Shown: positions 47,974 to 56,836 of the stretch, piece by piece
How the letters are laid out: the number at the start of each line of letters is the position of its first letter
Numbering within the stretch: position 1 is the stretch's first letter
DNA from: Waterburya agarophytonicola KI4
Lineage (GTDB): Bacteria > Cyanobacteriota > Cyanobacteriia > Cyanobacteriales > Xenococcaceae
Reading direction: 5' to 3'
NCBI RefSeq assembly: GCF_020640915.1
Contig: NZ_JADWDC010000025.1
Coordinates: 1-59,760, forward strand
Length of the DNA: 59,760 bases
The notes under the pieces: generated by a model
The model's input: the letters and a program-made list of their open reading frames with translations, nothing else
What the model was told of the DNA's origin: nothing
Database searches by the model: none
Program-made: the position numbers and the translations under genes

Positions 47974-48786
47974 CTATTTAGAAGAGATTGAATTAGTTTG
48001 CTTAACAATGCGATCGAAGTACCAATTTAATAAGGGTGCCAGGGGACTATGTAGTCGATTCAACCAAGTTAATTCTGTTCCTGGGGCGATCGCAAAACGC
48101 CCTCGATCTATTCCCCGAAGGATTTCGATCGCTACAGCTTCGGCAGACCAAACTTTAGCCGTAGCCGTAATGTTTTTGGTTTCGGGGGGTTTGATTTTGC
48201 TTTCTGCTGCTAGTTGAGGAGTATCAGTGTCGGGAGGATAAACAATGGCGACTCCCACTCCCTTTGGTTTAAGCTCGCCTCGTAAGGACTCTGCTAATCC
48301 TCTAAGAGCAAATTTGGAAGGGCAATAAGCTGTATAACCATAGATGCCGATTAGACCCGCCCCAGAAGAAATTAAGACTATCTTCCCCATCCCTGCTTCT
48401 TCCATAGCGGGTAAGGCTGCTTTGATGGCGTATAGAGAACCAAAATAATTGACTGCCATAGTCTTTTCAAAAACTTCCAGGGGAATTTCCTCAAAATAGC
48501 CAGGATGAGCGATTCCTGCGGAAGTAATTAATAGTTCTGGGGTTCCTAGGTTCGCGATCGCATTCTGAATTGCAGTTGTGATTTGTTGCCGTTGAGAGAC
48601 ATCTGCGACAAAAATTAATATTTGTTGTTGAGGATTGATAGTCAGTGCCTGTATTTCTTTTTGGGCTAGGACTAGTTTAGAGCGATCGCGAGCAATCAAA
48701 GAAATATTTGCACCCCGTTGTGCTAATAATTTGGCAGTAGCTTTGCCAATACCACTAGATCCACCTGTAACGATTGCGTGTTTCAT
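47974..48786 (-). CDS. SDR oxidoreductase, 3-ketosphinganine-reductase-like
   Basis: A 270-residue SDR with TGGSSGIGKATAKLL (cofactor loop), the NNAG equivalent ITSAGIAHPGYF, catalytic Ser in VLISSGAGLIGIYG and the YxxxK motif YTAYCPSKFALRGLAESL. After the active site the sequence VAIVYPPDTDTPQLAAE followed by KPPETKNI matches the pattern typical of 3-dehydrosphinganine reductases more than of other SDRs. The C-terminal helix (LLNWYFDRIVKQ) could contact membrane. Sphingolipid synthesis in this organism is not shown, so a general lipid-ketone reductase is safer. It converges on the GerMN gene. Confidence 0.85.
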   Translation of the reverse strand: MKHAIVTGGSSGIGKATAKLLAQRGANISLIARDRSKLVLAQKEIQALTINPQQQILIFVADVSQRQQITTAIQNAIANLGTPELLITSAGIAHPGYFEEIPLEVFEKTMAVNYFGSLYAIKAALPAMEEAGMGKIVLISSGAGLIGIYGYTAYCPSKFALRGLAESLRGELKPKGVGVAIVYPPDTDTPQLAAESKIKPPETKNITATAKVWSAEAVAIEILRGIDRGRFAIAPGTELTWLNRLHSPLAPLLNWYFDRIVKQTNSISSK

Positions 48787-48866
48787 AATTGCTAATTGCT
48801 AATGTCAAAACTTATAAATCAAGATTAATATAGAAAAGTATTTTTTCTTATTTTAAAATTTCATTT

Positions 48867-49739
48867 ATGGTAGCGATACGTTATCCCAATTTATTTAAAA
48901 CCATAAGAAAATGGATAAGTAAAATTACGGTAGCAATATTAATATTATTAGTTAATTTATATATTTATAGTTCAAAGATAGAACCCAATTGGATTGAGAT
49001 TGTACCGATAAATTTAACAATTCCTAATTTAAGTCCAGCATTTAATGATTTCAAAATAGTCCAGATTAGCGATCTGCATACCAGTCAATTTATGCCAGAT
49101 CAAAGACTAAATAAAATTATTGAACTAGTAAATCAGCAAAATTCAGATGCGATCGCAATTACAGGAGATATTATTACTAAACGAAGATCTTTTGATGCTA
49201 AAAAACTAAGGGAAAATCTAAGCAAACTAGTATCTAAAGATGGTACTTTTTCCGTTTTAGGCAATCACGACCATTGGGGAAAACAAACCAATCGACTCAA
49301 AAAAACCCTTAAAAAAAGTAACATTAATAATTTAGACAATCAAGTTTATGTTATCAAACGAGGGAGCGAAAAATTGGCTATTGCAGGAATTGACGATCCC
49401 TATTGGGGTCAACCCGATTTAGAGAGAGTAATCGAACGACTACCAGATAGTACCCCCGCAATATTACTAGTTCACGAACCAGATTACATCGAAACAAGTG
49501 CCAAAACGTACAAGTTTGACCTTCAGCTATCAGGACATTCCCACGGGGGTCAAATTCGTCTTCCTTTCTTCGATCCTCTGGTATTACCACCTGGAGGGAG
49601 AAAATATTTTATCGGTCTAAATCGAGTCGAAGATACTCTGGAATATACCAATCGTGGTTTAGGAATGACAGGCTTATCTTTTCGCTTTAATAGTCGTCCT
49701 GAAATTACTGTCTTTACTCTTCATAGCACTAGTTATTAG
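48867..49739 (+). CDS. Metallophosphoesterase, membrane anchored
   Basis: A 290-residue phosphoesterase with an N-terminal transmembrane segment (VAILILLVNLYIY) and a calcineurin-like domain on the outer side. The metal ligands are all visible: ISDLHTSQF, AITGDIITKR, LGNHDHWG, LVHEPDYIE and LSGHSHGGQI. Relatives (YkuE/YaeI type) act on lipid or cell-wall phosphate esters; the substrate here is unknown. The gene ends inside a run of heptameric repeats: the last codons and the stop are made of the repeat unit itself. It converges on the histidine-kinase-like gene at 49768. Confidence 0.88.
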   Translation: MVAIRYPNLFKTIRKWISKITVAILILLVNLYIYSSKIEPNWIEIVPINLTIPNLSPAFNDFKIVQISDLHTSQFMPDQRLNKIIELVNQQNSDAIAITGDIITKRRSFDAKKLRENLSKLVSKDGTFSVLGNHDHWGKQTNRLKKTLKKSNINNLDNQVYVIKRGSEKLAIAGIDDPYWGQPDLERVIERLPDSTPAILLVHEPDYIETSAKTYKFDLQLSGHSHGGQIRLPFFDPLVLPPGGRKYFIGLNRVEDTLEYTNRGLGMTGLSFRFNSRPEITVFTLHSTSY

Positions 49740-49772
49740 TTATTAGTTATTAGTTATTAGTTATTAGTTATT
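49731..49772. repeat. Six perfect tandem copies of a 7-base repeat
   Basis: The unit AGTTATT is repeated six times without a mismatch, 42 bases in all. This is the short tandemly repeated repetitive (STRR) class known in cyanobacteria. It overlaps the stop of the phosphoesterase gene at its left end and the stop of the convergent kinase-like gene at its right end. Confidence 0.92.
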
Positions 49773-52077
49773 CAACTCCTGTGGCAATTTGAATGACCTG
49801 CATCAAGTCTTTAATACTACGACATTTGGCAGGGAGCAAACAAGGATAGACGTTCAAACCTTCAATTTGATTTGCGGCTTCGGTTGTTTTGGTGTCTAGG
49901 GTAATTAAAGGTAAGGCTGACAGATATTTAGACTCTTGGAGCGATCGCAAATATAAATCGGGATGGGCTATTTGATAACCATCTAATACTATGACATCTA
50001 ATTGCCAGATACGAGCCAGGGTATGGGCTTGTTCCAAACCATCAGCTTCAATAATACGATGTCGATAATAAGACTGGGGTTGACTGTTGTTCGACCAATG
50101 TTGTTCTGCCCAATCTTTGAGATTAAAATCTAAAGCACTATTATTCCCTACCGCGCGATCGATAACTTCTGGTTCGGGATAAAGACATAAAACAGTAAGA
50201 TTTTTGGGGACGTTATCTTTAATCGTTTGAGGGAGATGGGATTTTGCAGCTAAAATATCTGCTTCAGGATTAGCTATGGGTAATAGTACGGTAAACGCAC
50301 AATTATTATTTGCCGAATAAATACTATTAATATTTCCTTGAATTGTTTCTGCTAGATATTTGGCGATAATTAAGTTTAAGCCAACCCCCGAATTAAATGA
50401 ATCTGTACTTTGGGTTGATTCAGAGGAGACGGAAATATCAGCTAGATTATTACCTACCGTAATGGCTATTAGTTCAGATTTTTGCTGGATTTTAATCTCG
50501 ATCGCACAAGAAGTTCCTTCGATAAACTCGAAAGTTTCCCACAATAAATGAGTCAAAATACTAGACAAGCGAGATCTATCGGCGATCGCTTTTTTCCATC
50601 CAGGTTCTATATTTAACTCTAGTTTTGAAGTTACAATCGCTAAATTTGATTCCCTAGGTTCTACTAGTTCAACCTTAGTTATTATTTGCTGATAAACCTG
50701 ACGACACAAAGATTCTAGATCGATCTTTTCTAATTTTGGTTCTAAATTTCCTGCGGTTAAATTAGTAAGCTCGATTAAACTGTTAACAATTGAGATTAGC
50801 TTTTGTCCGCTGTTATAAATCAACTGGGAATAATGGGCTTGACGCTGATTGAGTCTTCCTAGTTTTTCACTATTGAGCAACTTAGATAAACCGATAATAC
50901 CCGTTAGGGGAGATTTTAGTTCGTGGCTAATGCTTGACAATAAGTTATCTATTGTTGATGTTTTAGCAGCAGGAACAGAATTTGCGCGTTGGCTATCGCC
51001 AGATTCTAATAATGATGATTTTATCCCTAACACTAACCAATTTAAGGTTGTTGCTGTCTCTAAATGCCGTTTATTTAATGTTAAAGGAATTTTGATATAG
51101 TTCCATTCTATTCCCCGTTCGATCTTGAAGGAACAGTTGGCGACAGATTTGTGTTGTAAGTTGTCTATCAGACAAGATATTGCTAGATTATCAACATATT
51201 CAATAACGGGTTGTTGTAGCTTTGAAGTTTCTCTGTTTGAATCAGCTAGATTAGTTTTTTTCCAGAAACAATCAGATCGATCTGGGGAATAGTATTTATC
51301 TCCCAAACAACAAAAGTCATCCGCGCTATTTATTTGTTCGTGTTGTTCTCCACTATTTTGTTGAAGTGCATCAAATTGTTTTTCTATCCACCAATTAGCA
51401 ATAGAAATATTTGATTTTGGCGATTGAGGTAAATGTTTTTCGCGATTATGAGAAATTAATTTTTGCCAACATTGATTGAGATAATAGTCTTTGTTTTCAG
51501 CAGTTTCTATTTTGAGGGGTAATGAGAGATTATCTAATAAATCTAATAAAGAAATTGACGAATTTGATAGTCGAGGACTCGTAGTGTATCGATCGAATCT
51601 AGATGCCAAATATCTCAGTAACTTATCTTTATCTAGTTTTCCTTGTAATTTTCCCGCTGCATTGACAATCAAATATTTATCTTGATTCCTATGGAGAGAA
51701 TCATTATGTAAAAATTGCAAAAAGTCCTCTAATCTAGTATCCCCTTGGCAAATAATTGCAGGTTCAATCAGATAATGAAAATCTTCAATTGTATTGAAAG
51801 CCAAATTTCTTTGATGAGGAGTCTTTTTGGGATGACTTACCATTGCTACAGGGAGTTTTTGCCAAGATTTAGCTAGTAGAACCAGCAAATTTTGAGAGCT
51901 AATTGTACTCCAAGTATTATTTTTCCCAGGTATTGCTAAAGAATGACAGTTTGTTTGATGAAAAATACGCAGAATACTACCCAAATCTGCTTCTGGTTGG
52001 CAGATTGCAATAGCACAAGCGAATTCATTTAACGTAAGATCGGAACTAAACATGGATTCTCTGGTTTTTGTCTCCAA
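49768..52077 (-). CDS. Clock-adjacent histidine-kinase-like protein with degenerate catalytic and receiver domains
   Basis: A 769-residue protein. Residues 100-165 look like half of a CBS pair (LIEPAIICQGDTRLEDFLQFLH). Residues 180-350 resemble a diverged PAS domain (LDNLSLPLKIETAENKDYYLNQ). The HisKA domain has H385 in SSISHELKSPLTGI. The ATP-binding domain is degenerate: the N-box position expected to be Asn is E514 (LLWETFEF), the G1 box reads VGNNLADI in place of VxDNGPGI, and G2 is SGVGLNLI. The C-terminal 140 residues resemble a receiver, but the acidic pair before strand 1 is missing (LTVLCLYPEPEV) and the active Lys is not evident. H385 and VIVLDGY remain. It is divergent from kaiA, so a clock-output or clock-input role is inferred. 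Confidence 0.82.
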   Translation of the reverse strand: METKTRESMFSSDLTLNEFACAIAICQPEADLGSILRIFHQTNCHSLAIPGKNNTWSTISSQNLLVLLAKSWQKLPVAMVSHPKKTPHQRNLAFNTIEDFHYLIEPAIICQGDTRLEDFLQFLHNDSLHRNQDKYLIVNAAGKLQGKLDKDKLLRYLASRFDRYTTSPRLSNSSISLLDLLDNLSLPLKIETAENKDYYLNQCWQKLISHNREKHLPQSPKSNISIANWWIEKQFDALQQNSGEQHEQINSADDFCCLGDKYYSPDRSDCFWKKTNLADSNRETSKLQQPVIEYVDNLAISCLIDNLQHKSVANCSFKIERGIEWNYIKIPLTLNKRHLETATTLNWLVLGIKSSLLESGDSQRANSVPAAKTSTIDNLLSSISHELKSPLTGIIGLSKLLNSEKLGRLNQRQAHYSQLIYNSGQKLISIVNSLIELTNLTAGNLEPKLEKIDLESLCRQVYQQIITKVELVEPRESNLAIVTSKLELNIEPGWKKAIADRSRLSSILTHLLWETFEFIEGTSCAIEIKIQQKSELIAITVGNNLADISVSSESTQSTDSFNSGVGLNLIIAKYLAETIQGNINSIYSANNNCAFTVLLPIANPEADILAAKSHLPQTIKDNVPKNLTVLCLYPEPEVIDRAVGNNSALDFNLKDWAEQHWSNNSQPQSYYRHRIIEADGLEQAHTLARIWQLDVIVLDGYQIAHPDLYLRSLQESKYLSALPLITLDTKTTEAANQIEGLNVYPCLLPAKCRSIKDLMQVIQIATGVE

Positions 52078-52526
52078 AAGCCAACTCCACCAATGATTGT
52101 ATCTTGGTTTGCCGTCTTATGAAGGGATTTTAACTTAATCGATCGTCGCTAGGTTTGTGATTGATTTAGTTGAATAAATCAATTAAATACTTCTTTTGGT
52201 AATTATATTAAAATCCCACAAGATAAAAATTCTATAGGTATCGGTACTATTGTCTTTCATTATGGAAATCAACTGTAGTTATAAACCTGGTTGAATTACA
52301 ATTCGCAAACAGGCGCAATAAATGTTAACTTTTAATTAATGTATATTTAGGTATAAGCCAGCGTTATATGATTGTTATCAGATGGTAGCAATCTAAATCC
52401 TGTCTCAGTTATCAAAGAGAATTCGAGACGATCGCTCCTTGCTTGGGTAAAGTGCAATCGTCCGTACCTACTGTTGACTATTGATTAGAAGACACTAGCA
52501 GCCGTCAAGTAAAATTTAATCTAGCA
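52078..52526. promoter_or_regulatory. 449-base divergent spacer before kaiA
   Basis: It must hold promoters for kaiABC and for the kinase-like gene. No small frame or RNA gene is evident; no promoter can be called firmly. Confidence 0.45.
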
Positions 52527-53504
52527 ATGTCAGATTATCAAAACCAGCATTTTTCTTCCAATTGTGGCTCTGTGTCGACTAAATTACAGATTTGTTTATT
52601 TTCTACCCAACCCCAATTTACTCAGTCTGTGGCTCAACTATTGAATAGCGATCGCTATGAATTAAAATGTTTTAGCTTGACGGAGGAACTGGTAAATTTT
52701 ACAACCGACCATAAAGAGCAGATAGACTGTATTGTGCTGGTCAATAATTCTAAGCTCGGAAATACTCTAGAGCAACTATGGCAATCAAAAATGTTGTTTC
52801 CCATAGTAATTGTCGAAACAGATCAACCCAGCGAGATCGAGAATCTTCAAGAGCGAGAATCTGAGATATCCTTTTGTCATATTGATGACAGTAACATTAT
52901 TTATCATCAAGCAGAAATTTGTTTGTATCCAACTCAGTTAAAAGAAATTAGCTCTTATATAAATTTAGCTATTACTAAATTTATCAGTTTGACACCCAAT
53001 TCTAAAGTTGATGATTTTCCAGAAGGTAGTCAGCCAGATTTGGAACAAGGAGCGACCAGCTCTTTGATTACTCAGCAGCGGAGATTGACTAACAAAATAA
53101 AAGAAAGACTTGGTTATTTGGGGGTCTATTACAAAAGAAATGTTCAAGATTTTTATCGCAATTTATCTTCTCAAGAACAAACAAAACTATTAAATAAATT
53201 AAGTTTGAGTTACCGTACTATTTTACTTAATTACTTTGAGGACAATTCGGAAATTAACCAACTAATTGATGAATTTGTCGATCGCGCTTTTTTTGCTGAT
53301 GTTTCTACTTCCCAGATCTTAGAAATACATATGGATTTAATTGATGAATTTTCTCATCAGCTAAGGCTAGAAGGTCGAAATGATGATATTCTCCTAGATT
53401 ATCGTCTGGCTTTGATTGATGTAATTGCTCATTTGTGTGAAATGTATCGTCGCTCTATTCCTGGGGAAGATATCTCTTTGAAATTACTGTTTGGAGTAGA
53501 ATAA
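52527..53504 (+). CDS. kaiA: KaiA, circadian clock protein
   Basis: A 325-residue KaiA, the factor that stimulates KaiC autophosphorylation. The N-terminal domain (about residues 15-140) is a pseudo-receiver (LQICLFSTQPQFTQSVAQLL, IDCIVLVNNS). The C-terminal domain (about 185-325) is the KaiC-binding helical bundle, with RRLTNKIKERLGYLGVYYKR, FYRNLSSQEQTKLLNKL, YFEDNSEINQLIDEFVDRAF, and ending DISLKLLFGVE. The length is somewhat above the 284-299 residues of well-studied KaiA proteins because of a longer linker and start. It is the first gene of kaiABC; kaiB begins 74 bases after its stop. Confidence 0.95.
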   Translation: MSDYQNQHFSSNCGSVSTKLQICLFSTQPQFTQSVAQLLNSDRYELKCFSLTEELVNFTTDHKEQIDCIVLVNNSKLGNTLEQLWQSKMLFPIVIVETDQPSEIENLQERESEISFCHIDDSNIIYHQAEICLYPTQLKEISSYINLAITKFISLTPNSKVDDFPEGSQPDLEQGATSSLITQQRRLTNKIKERLGYLGVYYKRNVQDFYRNLSSQEQTKLLNKLSLSYRTILLNYFEDNSEINQLIDEFVDRAFFADVSTSQILEIHMDLIDEFSHQLRLEGRNDDILLDYRLALIDVIAHLCEMYRRSIPGEDISLKLLFGVE

Positions 53505-53578
53505 ACGGTACAGTTTATTAAATTTTTTTATAGTTACTAGTTACTACTACACAAGAAATAAAGTTATTAATAAATATT

Positions 53579-53887
53579 ATGGATCAATTCAGAAAAACCT
53601 ACATACTAAAGTTGTACGTAGCAGGAAATACGCCGAACTCAGTTAGAGCTTTGAAAACTTTAAAAAATATTCTGGAAAAAGATTTTCAAGGAGTATATGC
53701 TCTAAAAGTAATTGATGTTTTAAAAAATCCTCAATTGGCAGAAGAAGATAAAATTTTAGCGACTCCAACTTTGTCGAAAGTTTTACCACCTCCCGTACGC
53801 AAAATCATTGGAGATCTCAGCGATCGCGAAAAAGTTTTGATTGGTTTGGACTTATTATATGAAGAAATACGCGAACGAGAACTATAA
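53579..53887 (+). CDS. kaiB: KaiB, circadian clock protein
   Basis: A 102-residue fold-switching clock protein that binds phosphorylated KaiC and sequesters KaiA. It is full length and closely matches the family: [60 protein letters not shown] and the acidic C-terminal tail EEIREREL. The residues of the thioredoxin-like ground state and of the cis-proline region (ATPTL) are conserved. It lies between kaiA and kaiC with short spacers of 74 and 122 bases. Confidence 0.97.
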   Translation: MDQFRKTYILKLYVAGNTPNSVRALKTLKNILEKDFQGVYALKVIDVLKNPQLAEEDKILATPTLSKVLPPPVRKIIGDLSDREKVLIGLDLLYEEIREREL

Positions 53888-54009
53888 GCAAAAATTTCAA
53901 ACTTATAAATAAATAGATTAAGTATGTCGTAAAATATTATACTGACCTACAAAATCACCTTAACCAATGTTTAGTGGTAAGGGATCTGATTTTTCCACCT
54001 AAGTTTTAG

Positions 54010-55596
54010 ATGAACGAACTAAATCCTAATAATCAGCCACAACAACCTGCTCTAGCAAATAAAGGCGTTCGTAAGACACGCACCATGATTGAAGGATTTG
54101 ACGAAATCACTCATGGCGGTTTGCCCATTGGTAGAACCACTTTAGTCAGTGGGACATCGGGTACGGGTAAAACTCTGCTTGCAGTTCAATTTCTCTATCT
54201 GGGAATTAAATTTTTTGATTGTCCTGGTATCTTTGTCACTTTTGAAGAATCACCCAAAGACATTATTGAAAATGCCTGTAGCTTTGGCTGGGATTTACAA
54301 GATTTAATCGATCGCGGAAAACTATTCATTTTAGATGCTTCCCCCGATCCTGAAGGTCAAGAAGTAGTAGGAAATTTCGATCTATCCGCGCTGATCGAGC
54401 GCATTCAATACGCCATTCGCAAATATAAAGCAAAATTAGTTTCAATTGATTCGGTAACGGCAGTCTTTCAACAGTACGATGCAGCTTCTGTCGTCAGACG
54501 CGAAATCTTTCGCCTAGTAGCTCGTCTCAAGCAGCTAGAGGTAACTTCTATCCTAACTACCGAAAGAGTCCAGGAATACGGTCAAATTGCTCGCTTTGGC
54601 GTGGAAGAATTTGTTTCTGATAACGTAATTATTATTCGTAATGTCTTAGAAGGAGAACGTCGTCGTCGCACTATTGAAATCCTTAAGCTACGAGGGACGA
54701 CTCACATGAAGGGAGAATATCCCTTTACCATTACCAATGACGGGATCAATATTTTTCCCCTGGGAGCGATGCGTCTTACTCAACGTTCGTCTAATGTGCG
54801 TCGTTCTTCTGGAGTTAAAACTCTGGATAAACTATGCGGAGGGGGTTTCTTTAAAGATTCGATTATCTTAGCTACGGGAGCAACGGGTACGGGTAAGACT
54901 CTGTTGGTGAGTAAGTTTTTAGAAGAAGGCTGTCGTCAGGGAGAAAGAGCGGTTTTGTTTGCCTATGAAGAATCGAGAGCGCAATTGTCTCGTAATGCTT
55001 CTTCCTGGGGAGTAGATTTTGAAGAAATGGAGCGTAAAGGCTTACTCAAGTTGCTTTGTTGCTATCCCGAATCAGCAGGATTGGAAGATCATTTGCAAAT
55101 GATCAAATCAGAGATTACAGATTTCAAACCTTCTCGCATTGCGATCGATTCCCTGTCGGCTTTAGCCAGGGGAGTGACAAATAATGCTTTTCGTCAATTT
55201 GTCATTGGGGTAACTGGTTATGCCAAACAAGAAGAAATCACGGGTTTCTTTACCAATACCACGGATCAATTCTTGGGAGCAAATTCAATTACAGAATCCC
55301 ATATCTCTACGATCACAGATACAATTATTCTTTTGCAATATGTAGAAATTCGTGGAGAGATGTCTAGAGCGATGAACGTATTTAAAATGCGTGGCTCGTG
55401 GCACGATAAAGGTATCAGGGAATATATAATTAGTTCTGATGCACCAGAAATTCCCTTTATTAAAGAATCGTTCCGCAATTACGAAGGTATCATTAGTGGT
55501 TCTCCATCTCGCGTATCCTTCAACGAGAAAAACGAATTGTCGAGAATTGCTCGTAACGTGAAAGATATAAATCTCGATTTTAAAGATGAAGAATAA
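54010..55596 (+). CDS. kaiC: KaiC, circadian clock ATPase/autokinase
   Basis: A 528-residue double-RecA protein, the core oscillator. The CI domain has Walker A GTSGTGKT (residues 48-55) and catalytic Glu pair E79/E80. The CII domain has GATGTGKT (290-297), E320/E321 and the phosphorylation pair S433/T434 in ESHISTITD, equivalent to S431/T432 of Synechococcus elongatus. The C-terminal A-loop and tail, where KaiA binds, are present. All residues expected for phosphorylation rhythm and KaiB binding look intact. The next gene starts three bases after the stop, so translation may be coupled. Confidence 0.97.
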   Translation: MNELNPNNQPQQPALANKGVRKTRTMIEGFDEITHGGLPIGRTTLVSGTSGTGKTLLAVQFLYLGIKFFDCPGIFVTFEESPKDIIENACSFGWDLQDLIDRGKLFILDASPDPEGQEVVGNFDLSALIERIQYAIRKYKAKLVSIDSVTAVFQQYDAASVVRREIFRLVARLKQLEVTSILTTERVQEYGQIARFGVEEFVSDNVIIIRNVLEGERRRRTIEILKLRGTTHMKGEYPFTITNDGINIFPLGAMRLTQRSSNVRRSSGVKTLDKLCGGGFFKDSIILATGATGTGKTLLVSKFLEEGCRQGERAVLFAYEESRAQLSRNASSWGVDFEEMERKGLLKLLCCYPESAGLEDHLQMIKSEITDFKPSRIAIDSLSALARGVTNNAFRQFVIGVTGYAKQEEITGFFTNTTDQFLGANSITESHISTITDTIILLQYVEIRGEMSRAMNVFKMRGSWHDKGIREYIISSDAPEIPFIKESFRNYEGIISGSPSRVSFNEKNELSRIARNVKDINLDFKDEE

Positions 55597-55599
55597 GTT

Positions 55600-56688
55600 A
55601 TGGAGGATTGGCTTCATACTAATCTAGCTATAGAATCTTGGCTCAAAAAGGAGATAAAACCTTTTGCTAACGAAATAGATCGCTCTCCCCAGGCTTTAGC
55701 CAAAGCTTTACAAGGCATGAGCGATCGCTCTTTGCTAACTTTAAAAGTTTCTCAAAAGTTGAGCGGGAGGGGTTTAAGCGAATTAGAATATCGTCGTTTG
55801 CAGATTAAATTAGCCAGATTTTCTGGTGCTTTGACTTTCTTGCAAACCCAGCATCAAAGTGCGGCAATAATGCTAGCCAATAGTGAAAATACTTCTCTTC
55901 AGCAAAAGTATTTACCTTATATGGGGACAGGAAAAATATTGATCGGAGTTGGTTTTTCTCATTTACGTCGCCAGGGAATACCAATGGTATCGGCTAAAGA
56001 AACCACTCAAGGTTACGAGATAACAGGGGAAGTACCTTGGATAACTGGCTATAGTTTCTTTAGTAGTTTTATTTTGGGTGCAACTTTGCCCGATGGTAGA
56101 GAGATTTACGGCATATTACCTTTGCAAAACCAACTTCAAGATCGAGGGGGTGGCATAAGTATCAGCCCGCCAATGGATTTGATGGCGATCGCTTCTACCA
56201 ATACCGTCAGTGCCAAAATTGATCGATGGTGGATGGATAGTTCTCAGGTAGTCAGTATTAAGCCAACAGGATCGATTCATCAAAGCAGTCGCCGTAATAT
56301 TCTCAATCATGGGTGGTATTCTATTGGCTGTGCCTATGCTGGTTTAGATATCCTATTATCTTTAGCCGAAAAGAAACAACTAGGTTTTTTACACGAATCT
56401 TGGCAGACTCTTAATTTAGCAGTAAAGCAATCCGAAGAACGAGCGATCGCGCTAATTTCCCAAAAGACAACATCTTACGAGCAAAAGCTTCAACTCCGTA
56501 GGGATGTAGTTAATTTAGCCCAACGCTGTAGCCAAGCAGCAGTAATTGCTTCTGGTGGTGCAGCCAATTACTTTAATTCTAGTGCAGCCAGAGTGTATCG
56601 CGAGGCATTATTATTTAGCGTTTCAGGACAAACTACTGATGTGATGGAAGTTAGTCTAAAAAAATTGTTGATGTTTGATAGCGGATAG
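55600..56688 (+). CDS. Acyl-CoA dehydrogenase-like flavoprotein, immediately downstream of kaiC
   Basis: A 362-residue protein that resembles acyl-CoA dehydrogenases. The N-terminal helical domain leads to LARFSGALTFLQTQHQSA, then the substrate/flavin loop PYMGTGKILIGVGFSHLRRQG, the middle beta domain (GYEITGEVPWITGYSFFSSF), and the C-terminal four-helix domain (HGWYSIGCAYAGLDILL, then ASGGAANYFNSSAARVYREALLFSVSGQTTDVMEV). A clear catalytic Glu cannot be assigned. The start is three bases after the kaiC stop, with a KDEE/ATGGAG overlap of control sequences, so it is very likely in the kai transcript. Its link with the clock is unknown. I cannot say whether such a pairing occurs in other genomes. 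Confidence 0.82.
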   Translation: MEDWLHTNLAIESWLKKEIKPFANEIDRSPQALAKALQGMSDRSLLTLKVSQKLSGRGLSELEYRRLQIKLARFSGALTFLQTQHQSAAIMLANSENTSLQQKYLPYMGTGKILIGVGFSHLRRQGIPMVSAKETTQGYEITGEVPWITGYSFFSSFILGATLPDGREIYGILPLQNQLQDRGGGISISPPMDLMAIASTNTVSAKIDRWWMDSSQVVSIKPTGSIHQSSRRNILNHGWYSIGCAYAGLDILLSLAEKKQLGFLHESWQTLNLAVKQSEERAIALISQKTTSYEQKLQLRRDVVNLAQRCSQAAVIASGGAANYFNSSAARVYREALLFSVSGQTTDVMEVSLKKLLMFDSG

Positions 56689-56836
56689 TCGATCTTTTAT
56701 TTTCAAATCTTTCTCATGGGACTGAAACAAGTTTAAAACAAAAAATCCAGTTTGGGCTTTGTTTGGGCTTGATTTTTGTTTAAGTCCCGTTAATATATAC
56801 TCGATCGCGTTTTGGCAATTTATTAGTAATTTATTG

